Of a stretch of DNA of 64,000 nucleotides, positions 46,983 through 59,038 are shown piece by piece (position 1 is the first letter of the stretch; each line of letters opens with the position of its first letter). The notes beneath the pieces are model-generated. The model ran no database searches and had not been told where the DNA came from. It worked only from the letters and a program-made list of their open reading frames with translations. This stretch comes from Xylocopa sonorina (Eukaryota; Arthropoda; Insecta; Hymenoptera; Apidae). The stretch lies in NCBI RefSeq assembly GCF_050948175.1, contig NC_135195.1, forward strand, positions 10,940,001 to 11,004,000. Direction: 5' to 3'. The translations under genes were made by a program, and so were the position numbers.

Positions 46983-49606
46983 GTTCGCACAGGCCATTGC
47001 GGGAGTTGCGATGCCAACGTATCACAATGCGGGTGGCGGATACCCGAATGTGTCAGCGCCAGCGCGGCAAGCGAAGCTCGATGGCAATCAAAATCACCAC
47101 ACGATCCCCTCGAACGTAACGTCCCATCCCCTAATACAAAATAGCACGCAACACAACGTTCCTTCCAACTTGTCTGCAAGTAACATTCCGTCCCATCCAG
47201 TATCACCGACGATGACTACGCATTCGAACGTCACCTGTCCTAATGTAACCAGTCACATGAACACCGGCTCGACGCCGGTGATACTCACCACGAACGTCAC
47301 CAATCCTAGCAATCCGGCTGCGTTATCGCTGAATCCGAGGCACGAGGTCAAACTGAACGCTATGCCGTACGTATCGTTCCCGCCATTGTACCAGCGGCGA
47401 ACACCTTGCATCACCTGCGTTGAGGGGTTGGATGATCCAATGGGTTTATCCGTTATATTTATCAGAGCATCGTTAAAAGCCAGATGCATTTGAAGAAATG
47501 CGATTAACGAGGCGGTAGAGTCTCAGTCTTAACCCATTGGAACATCTTTCCAACCCTGTTTCAATAACAGAAGTACAACGCACCCCTTCCAGTAACCACA
47601 TCCCTCGTCTTTAGCTACTCGTCATTCGAAAAACGAACACGATCCTGCTACAAATATCGTGCTCCACGTGAATACTAACGATCGACGAACCTTCCAGATG
47701 GTTCCACGGGAAGATATCGAGGGAAACTGCCGAGCGATTGTTGCGGCCGCGCGAGGACGGCCTGTTCCTAGTCCGGGAGTCGACCAATTTCCCGGGCGAC
47801 TATACGCTTTGCGTCTGCTACCAGGGCCGCGTGCAACACTACAGAGTGAAATACAAGAACAATCAGCTGACCATCGACGACGAGGAGTTCTTCGAGAACC
47901 TCGCGCTGTTGGTCGAGCACTACGAACAAGACGCGGACGGGCTGTGCACGCAGCTGACCAAGTCCCTGCCGAAACAGGGAAAACAGGACTTTTGCGTGGA
48001 CCCGAAGGCGTTCATCGAGGCTGGCTGGGTGATCCAGACCCACGAGCTCGAGCTGAGGGAGTGCATCGGGAAAGGGGAGTTCGGTGACGTGCTGCTGGGC
48101 GTCTACCGAGGCGAGAGGGTCGCCGTTAAGATGCTGAAGGACAACAGCGAGGCGGCGCAGAGGTTTCTGGCCGAGGCTAGCCTGATGACTTCGCTGATCC
48201 ACGACAATCTGGTCAAGCTGCTTGGCCTCGTTTTCAACAATCAACACATGTACCTGGTTACGGAGTATATGAGCAAAGGATCCCTGGTGGACTACCTGAG
48301 ATCGAGGGGGAGACTGCACGTTTCCAAGAAGGACCAGATCAACTTTGCGTAGTACGTAGAACGAAGGAAATCGGAGGGATTTATGTCCCGGCAGGGAAAC
48401 AGCCGCGGTGTCGCGCGCTGATTTCTGAGAAACTTTGTGTCACAGTTGGACGGATGTTCGCTCGCTTTACGTCAATATTGATCGGTATATAAAGTCCTTA
48501 CTAGGTGGTTCTTGCTCGTGTTTCCTGCGGACGTACGTGACCTGGCCGTGTGACTGAAATTTTTTTGCAAGCGAATAGCTTAGTCCCATGAATCATAAAT
48601 AATAATGACGTAACCTCGAGATAAGAAAAATTCTGATAAAGGAATTGTACCTCGCTTCTCGAAAGTGGCGAACTCGCGAATGGTAATATCGAATAAAAAA
48701 TGGAATAATTTATTATTTAAATATTCGTACGAGGATAGCTGGGTATTTCTTGCGAGGTATATCGTTAAAATCAGCGCGCTCCGCCACAAATTTCTTGTCA
48801 GAGATAACTGATGTTAAATGTGCGTACTGGTCTCTTTTCAGCGATACGTGCGCAGGTATGGCGTATTTGGAGTCCAGACACGTAGTGCACCGAGATCTGG
48901 CCGCGAGAAACGTTCTCGTCGCGGAGGACAACTCCGCGAAGGTGTCCGATTTCGGTTTGGCACGAGATGAAAATTTTTCTCTCGAAGGCGGTAAGCTGCC
49001 TATCAAATGGACTGCACCAGAGGCTTTAAAGCAGAATGTAAGCATCGCGTACACGCGGAACAATGATACCACGTTCTATCAGCTTCGTGCGACTTTTATC
49101 AGATGTTAACGGGATTTGAAATTTTTCTGCTTATAGAAGTTTTCGAATAAGTCTGATATGTGGAGTTTTGGGATACTGTTGTGGGAAATCTATTCCTTTG
49201 GACGTGTACCATATCCACGAATTGTAAGTAAAATTTTGTATTTACTTTTCCGTTTAGTGACTTCGTTTTGTACTCGTGAAATCTTAAGTGATTTCTTTTA
49301 TGATTTTAGCCATTAGCGGACGTTGTAAAGTGTGTGGAAAAAGGGTATAAAATGGAGCCACCAGATGGCTGTCCACACGAAGTTTATGATATTATGAGAC
49401 AAGTACGTATAGAAAGGTTTATGGATACGTTTAGTTTAGCTAAACAGTAAAACTCGTAAAATCTATTTTATTAAACATTGTTAATGCATCGATTAAATAA
49501 TTTTTATCAGGCCTGGGACTTACAACCTGAGAAACGACCTACTTTTTACGATATAAAGATAATGTTGGGTCAACTGAGAGCTGAGTACACCACAGGTGTG
49601 AATTAA
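46983..49606 (+). CDS. Csk: Csk, C-terminal Src kinase (SH2 plus tyrosine kinase)
   Basis: Exons 46983-47366, 47698-48348, 48842-49037, 49137-49223, 49310-49402 and 49511-49606 fit in phase and end EYTTGVN-TAA. Family knowledge: Csk phosphorylates the C-terminal tyrosine of Src-family kinases and so inhibits them. Seen, numbering from MAARPK: a Ser/Thr/Asn/Pro-rich leader (about 7-130) with repeated NVT and SHP words; an SH2 domain (about 134-225) opening AMPWFHGKISRETAERLL, with FLVRES Arg160; and a kinase domain (about 250-500) with loop GKGEFGDV, Lys278, HRDLAARN Asp369, DFG 387-389 and WTAPEAL. The activation loop lacks the usual autophosphorylated tyrosine, as in Csk. LPKQGKQDF and KGSLVDYLRSRG also match Csk. 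No SH3 domain is visible before the SH2. The first residues depend on the uncertain exon at 33746. Confidence 0.93.
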
Positions 49607-49917
49607 AGAGAAGGAAGGAGCAACAGGAGGAATGCTACTTATTATTTGTAGACTCGATATAGAAAAGACAAGAAACGGAATTTCGAGACTTTTTTTAAAA
49701 TTAGGAGCAAGAAAGTAAGGGCTCTAGGTAATTTTGGTAGAAGTAATTTTCGATTGTACATTTTTTTACTGTACAAAAAGTATAGTGACGCTTGTATTTA
49801 TATTGTCAGTTTGTTATTGCTATTTTCCGTTCGGATGATGCCTTTTTCATTTTCATTCGTTCGTTTCTACGGAAATAGTTTGCGCGTAAATTAACATACG
49901 TCAATCGTGCCTTTGGC

Positions 49918-49953
49918 CAAGTTGAAGTTCTCCAATAAAGGAAGTTCAACTTG
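49918..49953 (+). promoter_or_regulatory. Hairpin presenting a Csk poly(A) signal
   Basis: CAAGTTGAA (49918-49926) pairs perfectly with TTCAACTTG (49945-49953). AATAAA (49934-49939) lies in the 18-nt loop, about 330 nt after the stop codon. Confidence 0.55.
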
Positions 49954-50285
49954 TACATACGAAATTCAGGTAGTACCTTGAAAAAAGGGTATTCGAGAGT
50001 TCGAAGGTTTTTTACTTAATTCCCTTTACAGTCACCTTTTTCGAATAGTTTTTTGTCATTGTTATGACTCGACAAATATCTCCAGGTGTAACAAGCGCCT
50101 TACATTGTGAACTGAACTTTAAACAAGATGAGAAATACAATTATTCGCTACAAATACCTACTACGTATAAAGTAATGTTTTGGATTTAAACTTATATAAG
50201 AACGAATACTTGAATTTTTTCACTTACGTGTAACAGTAGAACAAGGAAAAAGTAACTAGATTTCCACCGTTAACGGTATATTGTT

Positions 50286-50392
50286 AGAGAGGAGAGAGAA
50301 AGAGAGAGCAAGTGAATGAGCGAATGAGTGAGTAAATGAAACGGAGAGGCAGAGAAGCCAGAGAGAGGAAGAGAAAGTGAGATCTTTGTATC
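50286..50392. repeat. GA-rich low-complexity repeat
   Basis: Irregular GAGA and GAAGAG runs, with GAATGAG/GAGTGAG words in the middle, inside the Csk 3' flank. Confidence 0.8.
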
Positions 50393-50806
50393 GTATTAGA
50401 GGCGGTTGCAGCTGTTGTAGATTATAACGCCCCCTTATTCCAAAAGCGTGAATATGTAAATTTATTTTTTAAACAAGGATTTTTATGAACTGTCCAATAG
50501 CAACGAACGAAACTCAGCGGTGTTACAGCTAAATTTAACTCTCAAATAAACACTGTTGTTTGACAGAAGAAATTTGTATTCCCATAAATTATTAGATTGT
50601 AATTTACGTTCAGTTGTGAATTTTCATGATTCATCGAACCGCGCATTCGGGACGTTGGGATAAGGGGGACGACAAGTACTTGTTAGTCGTATAAGTTTTC
50701 TTTAATCAAAGATTTGTCGCAGTAAGTATTAATTTGTAACTAAATTATTGCAACCATTACATATAATTATTTAAGTTGTCCCGCGAAATATCTAACTATA
50801 TATTAT

Positions 50807-50826
50807 ACATATATATATATATATAG
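50807..50826. repeat. (TA)n microsatellite
   Basis: A short near-perfect AT dinucleotide run. Confidence 0.8.
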
Positions 50827-52270
50827 TAGAGATGTAAATGTATCTGTAAATACTTTTGTACATATCCGACTATCAGAGAGGAAGATTAAGGAAAAATTAA
50901 TATTTCGAGTACAGATATTCATATTGGTTAAGAGATTTAACAAAGATTGTCCATATTTTTTTTTTTTTCGTTTTTAGTTTTTAAGATGATTTATTTGATA
51001 CGATTATCCGAGTTTGTCCATACATTTTAATTGCGCCACGTTAACGCAATTATATAGAGTGATCGGATAATTATGTATTTAAAGTAATTAAAATCTTAGA
51101 CGTTTCGTGTTACTCTTATCTGCCTTCTGTAATATAGGAGCCATCACTTATTTAATACTTTCTCCAACGGTTATAACGGACTAATGATATTTATTCGTAG
51201 TGGATAGGACGCTTTCGAGCGACGTAGGAGGAGAGGTGAGAAGGTGACAAATACTCGAGAAGTGAAGTTTTCTCGTTCATTGGAAAACCATGAACAATTG
51301 GCACGCAGAATTTCTCGCTCCGAGCAAACAGCATTTGGGTTTAATATCGTCTCGTTCCAATAATTAATGCCAGTATTTCAAAAATATCGAGAAATACGAC
51401 TATTTATTTTGCGAAAGCTGTAATTGAAGAGATAACGAAGATATTTGAGAAGTGCTATATTGGAAAGCACGAATAAAATTATTTTACTTCGTACTGTTTG
51501 GGACAGAAGACTCGCATTAATTTACGGGATGGCCAATGGTATATCACTGTGCATCTAATGCAATGTTTCACATTTTACAGTTTCTATTAGAGTTATATAT
51601 ACACAGGGACTTGTTATCAGAGAATCAAAGCCAATGTACTCAGTTCCTCGTATTCTTTGATTACTTGCAACGCAGTATCTGAAGGAAGAACCGTCACGAC
51701 TGAATCGAGCTTTGTAAGAACCGATCATTTTCTAACGATAGATCAACACTGTTTCGCTAACGTGCGTGTCTAGTTTGAAAGTAGTAGGTAGCTAAATAGA
51801 TATGTAGCCTATTTATAAGCGTACCAGTCCGTTTATAACTTCGATAGCATGTAATATAATGTATATGGCTCTAATCCAGTACCTAACGTTTCTTCGACGA
51901 TAATACGTCTTTGACCTGTGTTTCTTTATTCATTCTTTTTTCTCTCTCGTTTGCATCACGATATTTTTTGCGACTATAAAAACCGACGTTCTCACGAACG
52001 CCATCCATATCGAATGCGTGTTCCCCTTGCTTTGGTATTTTTCATGTTTCTGCGTTGAATACCGTCACCCTACTTTTTATTACGACCCTTTAAGCGACAT
52101 CGTATTTACCGTATGATGCGACAAATAATTACTTCGTAATTATCCTGTGTAATTCAACATGTACGCGAGACTTTGTTATAGAACACAGCGTTAGTCTTCT
52201 ATGAATGTGACCAGTGTGTTGGATTCGTTTATTTTTTACTGGCGATAAATTTGTTAGGTCGTAAGAAATT

Positions 52271-52297
52271 TAATATATATATACATATATACATATT
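52271..52297. repeat. TA-rich microsatellite
   Basis: Runs of TATATA with ACATATA interruptions. Confidence 0.7.
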
Positions 52298-53540
52298 AAA
52301 TAAAACAAATTACACGGTATCCATGAATCGAATGAGTTCGCTAGAGTCTGTTCAAAATCTTTCGATGACAAAAAATCATTTTTCTCGATACCTTCTATTT
52401 TTTCAAAATTCATTCAGGTACAGATTAACTGATGGAGATGATCTGAATAGATGTAGCCGCCATTTTGGTTCCATTCCTTTTGGCGATGACTAGCGGATGG
52501 CCAAGATTGGTCATACTTAGTTTATACACTTACTTGGTCGTTGTCGATTGTATCAATTAGTTGTGTTAATGAGATATTTGTGTAAATCAAAGGTTTTAGT
52601 GTTAGTCTGTGGGTTTCTCCTTTCTCGATAATTTTGATCGATCCATTGATCTTGGACAGACTGTAGCCGAGAATGTACGGTTGACGCGTTTGAGTCGGTG
52701 ATGTCTGCAGGATCGAGTGGGTTTGCGTTGACGCGGATGAATGTGACAATAGCACGCGAGGGCAAATTATACGTTAAGAATTTTCATTCTGGCCTCCAAA
52801 ATTAAAATCGAGCTGCACGATTTCGAAGGTGTTCAAGCGTTCGATCTACTTAGGTCGCGTTGTTACTATACATTACGGATTCTAAAGATTCTCAGTAGAT
52901 AGCTAACGATAGCGATAAAACTGTGGTCCATCGGCCAGAGATAGCTACGGTTAAAACGAAGTTGGTCGATGATTAATCAAGCGGAAGAAGAGACGCGCTG
53001 CATTTGCTCATCGACGTGTCGATTATTTACAATTTGCGAGGAAAATATGTAGAACCGCTTATCGACAACTGTTCTCTTTCGTTTCGAGGGAATTGTCGAT
53101 TATATAGATTGTACATGCGCACGAAGGCATAAAATTTTGCGCTTTTCCCTTTTATATACCGAATTGGGCCTTCCAGAAGCACCCAGCGATTAGAGAAAGT
53201 GAGAGCATTCGCGCGATGTTCCAAAGAGTACAAGTTTCAAACCGCAAAAAATGCTTCGAAAGGAATCCTCATTTCGCACAAAAAGATGATTTTTTTAAAA
53301 CTTTTGTCTGTTTATACGTAATTATTTCCCCATTTAATCTCTCCACTGTTATACTTTACTGCCAGACGCTAATAAAATCGTGATATTCGTTCAAACTGTA
53401 CCTCTTCTCATTCATTTCTACACGCGTCGAGATACTAATCGAGCGAGTCATTTGCAAACCAAAACCCTTTTAAAAATTTCTCAGCCAAAGTACCTGTCGA
53501 TTACCGCTTAACTCTGCGACTTTACCAATTTTTCGTACCT

Positions 53541-53546
53541 TTTATT
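53541..53546 (-). promoter_or_regulatory. Poly(A) signal of the 1384-residue gene
   Basis: TTTATT on the plus strand reads AATAAA on the minus strand, 66 nt after the TAA at 53614-53612. Confidence 0.55.
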
Positions 53547-53611
53547 CGAGCACGGAGCTCGACGGAATTTGATCGCATTGGAAAACGAGCGACTCGCACG
53601 TCCAGTCATTT

Positions 53612-56600
53612 TTAATTAACGAACCGGTAGAGACAGAAACTATCACTAATAGTATCGCTGTCACGTCTGATATTTTGCTCTACCATTTCATTTTCAGGTA
53701 CTTTTACAAACTCGCCGCTCGATCTATCGGACGCTCCCCACGATTCTTCCGGTATCTCGGGCAATAACGAAAATTTCTCGCAAGTTTTCGATTGCTGCCC
53801 TTCTCGTTTCGTTGCCCGGGGCACGGACAGTTTGCTCTTCTTGAACCGCTTGAGGATCGTGAAAGGACGCGAGCGTCCGTGTCTCGAATTCCCGGGATTC
53901 TTCGGTCGACTTCTTATCACTAAGCTCCTGCGAGTCCGATAAGGTCGTTCGAAACCGTTCCTCGATAGCTCCCGCAATTGCCCGCTAATCGAGCCCCACA
54001 TCAGCACGTAATTCTGTTTTTCCCTGTCCACGATTATCGAGTGCCTCATTTCGCGCGCGTTGCTGCATCCCTCGGCCACGGAAACCCGATTTCCGCCGGA
54101 TGCGCGCCGCTCATCACCCTGGCGAACGTTCGCACTCGAGCCCGGTAAAACCCAATCGTCCCACCCGGTTCTCACCTTTTTACTTCCCGGCTCGTTAAAC
54201 GTTTGTTCGTTCGAGCGCGATCTATTCCCGTTGTAGCTGTTACGGGACAATTTGTCGAGATGCAAGCACGATAGAAGATCTTGGAAGTTCGGTATATTGT
54301 TCAGGAACGAGCCGAACGAGATCAGCTGATTCTCGAACATGGAACATATCGCGGAGACAATGCTGTTCTCCATTTTTGAATCGCGACGATAAGAGATGGT
54401 TCTGTCGCGAAAAGACTTCCAGTAGACAGATTCGATCTCTTCTTCGTTGGATGTATTCACTGCGATACCAGTTGTCGTCCCCGTTGCATCTCGATTCGAG
54501 TGTTTCAGCGGTGGGAAATGCTTGAGTCCATTTGCCGTTCGTTCATCTGCAAATCGTATTCATCGGATGTTTTCTTCTATCTTTTTTTGTCTCTCTTTCG
54601 TCATCGTTTTCCATGAATATTAGCACGTCTAGTATTAGCACGTTTATCGCAATTTGCTTACCGATCGTTCGACGATCCTTCGGAAACATTTTCTCTAACA
54701 GTCCGTCTCCTTGAATCTTATCCTTCGTCTCGATAATCAAAGAGGCCATTGGTTCGTGTCTTTGGTTATTAAATGTGAAAGAGGAGTTTACTTTTTCTGA
54801 TAAAAGATACATGCCAGTTTCGCTAATATTTCTTGAAAACCCATCTCCATAATGTTTTATATATTGGTCTTTTCTATCTTTATTGATACACTCGTCGATA
54901 CTCCATCCCCAAAAATCACCGAATTGTCCGTCGTATTTAACGCGAGCCATCATCGAAACTATCTCCGCGTTTCCACCTTCTTTACCCTTTTCCCACGATC
55001 CACCACCTTCGGTATTAGCCTCGCTTTTACTCGAAACCCACTCGTGCTTTATTCTCCGTCGTTCCTCCGCGACTTTTCTCGTCGTTGGCTTCAATGTAAC
55101 AGCAAGGGTGCTTTTATACAGATCAGAGGGCCGCTTTTCAGGCGTTCGCCCGGTCGCAGCCGCATCACTTCCGGTCCCTTGATCCTTCGAGACATCTTCG
55201 ACGATTGGTTTCTCTGTCGACACTTTGCCTTCGAACATGGCTTTAATGTTTGCAAACAGAGTCTTGCCACTCGAGGATTCATCGGTATTTTGCGCCCGTG
55301 GATCTTTATCTCTGCTTGGTTTAATTTCTTCGACTTTTAACGTCGCCTCCGACTGCTTCGCAGCGTTTCCTTTTCCGTCTTCCGTCTTTCGTTTCAATCT
55401 CGGTACCTTCGTTTTTGAATTAAAAGGTTGCTTACCATCTTTGCGTTCTTCTTTCGATTTTCTTTCAATCGAAGTGCTTGGATGATCCTCTTTCATCTTC
55501 AGTATTGGTTTCGCGGACACTTCCGGTTTCTCTGTTTCTGATCCCACCAATATGCTCGTTGTTGCAACATAACGCGAAGGATCCTCATCAACTTTCTCAT
55601 CTACAGATTTCTTGATCGAATTCTCTTTTTTTCTCAATATTGGTTTTATGCGCACCTTTGGCTTCATGGCTGGCTGTATGATTGCTGTCGTTTCGTCACT
55701 TTCTTCCGCTTTCTTCAATTCTGGTTCCACTTTTATCGATCTAGTTGTAGTTTCACTCGAGCAATCTTCCGCAGCTTCAGGTTCTTTCTTGATCGAAACA
55801 ACATCTACGTAACAAGTACTCTTCATAGTTTTCACTTTCACAGGATCTATCCTTATTTCCACTTTCTTTTCAGTATCAGTATCACTTTCAGGTTCCACCT
55901 TAACGCTCGTTGTTCCCGTATCGAAAGCTTTTCCTCTCGCATTATCATCGTCGTCATCAGAAATTGTAATAATCTCAAACTTTCCACTATCACTGTCCAA
56001 CCTGTTAGAGTCAAGTATTTGGATTTCAGAATCGTCCACCACTGACTCCCCCGTAATAATTACAAAATCCTCCCCATCTGTCTTTCGTATCAACCTTTCC
56101 GCGCGATCTTCTTCGGATACCTTCTCAATCTCCGTGACGACATTTGGCGCCAGCTTCAACAACGACACGGCTCTCATACAACCTCTGCTGGTTATCGTCA
56201 CATTTCCCGTTTCATCGATTCTTAGTCGAAGTTTTTTTTTACCCCCAGAAAGGCTGTCCTCGCTCGAAGAGCTACCCTCGCAACTGCAAGTGTCCGCGCT
56301 GGATTTACGCTGGACACCCTTGTCTTCTGAACAATTAGCAGCGCATTCCCCTGTCCCAGTGTCCTTGGACATCGACGTCCCGTTCTCAGCCGTGGTGACC
56401 GCTGTGCTCTCCTCCCTCTGCCGCGACGCTTCCGGTATCGGCTCGTACGGCTTCAAGCAGAGTCGTTTGGGACATCGTATAGCTTGGGCAAACGGATCGG
56501 GGGAAGTAAGGGCACTCTGCACGTAAGGCTCGAACAGGTTCGCCTGCGCGAAGCCGAAAGTGCATCTGGACTCGGAGAACTGTTGGATGACCCTCGAGGC

Positions 56601-59038
56601 GAGGGTCTGAGGAGGCGTGGGCACCGAGACGCATCTTCTCCTCTCGAACTCCGCCTCGACTTGACGGATTTTCGCCTGCACGTTGGTCAGACGAGCCTCC
56701 GCGATCACCTTCTGCGAGTGGTACGGCGAGAAGTTGGCGTTCACCCGCTCGTCGCATTCCTTCTGTCTGAGGGCCGACAACAGCTGCCGTAGCTCCGCGT
56801 TCGTCTTCATGGTGAGCACGGTCGGGTCTATGGGGCCGCTGGTCTCCACCTGGAAGCGTCGAGGAACGTGGTGGCAAATGAAATGCAGATTAAAGGGCTG
56901 GGTAAACGACGTTCTTCGCGCGCGAGAGCACGCGTTTTGGTGGCAGGAGGATTTCTCTTGTCGCGAATTGAGATGAGTGGATGAAGGTAACGTTAGCGAC
57001 GAGAAGCGGTTGCGTTAATCGTATGCTCTGTCGCTGGCGATGCGTACGGGGTGTGGTGACATTTTGCCGGTGCGTTTGATATGGTAATTGGTGCTCGCTT
57101 CGACAGTACACGTTTACGTAGCTGTCGTGTTTATTGTTTTAGCGCGGTAAAAGAGTTAGCGAGGTTAGAGACTTCGACAATTTATACACGATTATCTAGG
57201 ACACTAACTTCTGATCTAATTAATTCTACGAGGATCTAGACGTTACCTCGAATCCGTATCCTTGGCACTCCATCACCTTTTTGTTGATCGAGGCTTCCAC
57301 TTGCGCTTTCAAGACATTCACTTTCAACTGCAGCAGAGTGAGCAGTGGAATAATGTTCGCTGGCAGATTGGTGGTCATGTGAAGGTTTATCAACGCGTTC
57401 ACCTGTTGTGCGTTTCTTGATTCGGCTAGCAATTGGTCCTTGGTAAGCGTACCTATGAGAAACACCAGTCAGAAAGAGTCTCTATTACAATACTCAACAA
57501 GTAACATACCGATAGCCTTCAGTGCCTTGTCCATCGTGTCTTCCATGGTGCTGGTTATATTCGAGCCAGGTATTTTCCTCAGGATCAATCGAGTGGTGGC
57601 GCAAGATATGATCCCTGGCAGTGACAACAATTGCGAGGCCAGTGCCTGCAAACTTATGGACGCTGGACAGTTTCGTTTCGAGCAAATGGTGTCGTCAGTG
57701 GTAGCCGTGCAGCGATGTTCTTCCTGCTCGTAAACGTTGCAGCAACAGCCGAAAGGGCGGCTGTTGCAGCCGGAGACGTCTTGCTGGTTGCGACAACACG
57801 AGCAACCTCGAGAACCGCCCTTGCCGCGAGTTTGAACGGCGAACGGATCGAAGACAGGCATAGGAATCGGATAAGGGTAGAAAGACGGTGGACAGTAGAT
57901 CGAAGTTGGATTATTGACGCCTGTCGACTGTCCCGTTTGCAGGCTCGTATTTGGTGGATTCGATGGAAAGGTTTGCTGATGACCAGTGGACTGGTGGCAC
58001 CCTCCTGGCAGGATAAATATGGGGGCCGCTGTGCTGACGCAGTTGCGAATCTGGTCGAGGACGTTTTGAGGGAGGGAACCGCAGTTTGATTGCGTTTGCG
58101 TGTTGGACGGGTAGTTCGGGGGTAGTTGGTACGGTTGCGACCACGGGTTTCTTAGGGGAAGTTGGCCGTGATGATTCGCCGCGTAAACGTCCGCCTGATG
58201 AAGTTGGTAGAACGGCTTGAAGGGGTCTGTTTTAATGGCATATTTCATTAGGAAGCGGGCGGATTCTCCGCGGTCGGGATTCCCTTATGAAAAACTTGCT
58301 AACTGACCTTGAACCGAGGTTAATTAAAGTTTTACTATTCCGGGACCTCGTTAAAGTTTTTAACGAATCGACGAGCTAAGTTAACATAATCGCGGCGGGA
58401 AAGGTGTGTACACAGTCTATGAAAAGTTTTAGAGCCGGCCGTGTTCTTGTTCGACGAAGATCATTCCGTGCAGAGTGGATCGGAACTTGGGTTATAACCG
58501 TAACAATCTTCGACAACAACGCGGATCAAAACCGTTAGATGAAATTACTTTATAGAGCCCGATCTCGATGGGAATCGATTCCGAAACGAGCTGTATCGTC
58601 ATTTTTACGCGAGGGCTGTATTAAAGAAAAATCGACCGCGCTCGACGAGCTCCCGTTTCGTATCCACCTCTGATATTAAACCTCTCGTACAATTTGCACT
58701 CTACGCTCGATTTTCAATTCGTGTCGCAACAGAATCAAAGCTTATCGTTCGTAAAAAATGTAATAAATACACCGTTGATCAACAATTTGTAAATGATTCG
58801 TGGAATCGCAATCTCTCTCGCCCTTCTAAACAGTCGATACACGTACGCAAACAGCGAATGACTAGCGGCACGCTCGAATACCTTGCGGATTCGCCGGGCA
58901 GGGGTTCGTTTGCATCTGTTGGCCGGCCATTTGGGGCTGCTGGAACGCCGCGAAATTGTTGCAACTCGTCTGCACGGGTACGTTCTGGCCTGGCATGATC
59001 TGCGACAGCAGCGGTACGTTGCAAGGTAAATGAATCAT
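53612..59038 (-). CDS. Unrecognised 1384-residue protein with Cys-rich and Lys/Glu-rich regions
   Basis: Five minus-strand exons: 59038-58882, 58265-57510, 57452-57247, 56849-54662, 54459-53612. The phases agree and total 1385 codons. The large fourth exon is open on to 54543, but the donor GTAAGC at 54661 links it in phase to the last exon. Seen: an N-terminal Gln/Asn/Pro-rich segment with PQMAGQQMQ; a Cys-rich patch (GCSCCRNQQ, then CNSRPFGCCCN); a helical segment (SISLQALASQLLSLPG); a Leu-rich helical stretch (IIPLLTLLQLKVNVLKAQVE); a probable coiled coil (TNAELRQLLSALRQKE and VQAKIRQVEAEFERRR); and a long charged low-complexity region with SUMO-type words SVKVEPE, SIKKEPE and SIKVEPE. There is no signal peptide or membrane segment, so a nuclear or cytosolic role is possible. 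I do not recognise the family. The join at 58265 has a weak acceptor; an alternative start is the ATG at 58248. Confidence 0.7.

Larger units (their letters stand above)
49607..53540. other. Csk 3' UTR and spacer
   Basis: AT-rich sequence after the Csk stop. AATAAA at 49934-49939 sits in a hairpin loop; further signals lie near 50544 and 51470, so several 3' ends are possible. Simple repeats occur at 50286-50392, 50807-50826 and 52271-52297. No coding exon is supported. Confidence 0.5.

Noticed and set aside
54543..54661. Readthrough end of the large exon of the 1384-residue gene
   Set aside because: The frame stays open to 54543, but a consensus donor at 54661 joins in phase to an 848-nt final exon, so this part is more likely intron.
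54852..56792. Long plus-strand open frames opposite the large minus-strand exon
   Set aside because: They are antisense shadows of a 2.2-kb coding exon and have no motif of their own.
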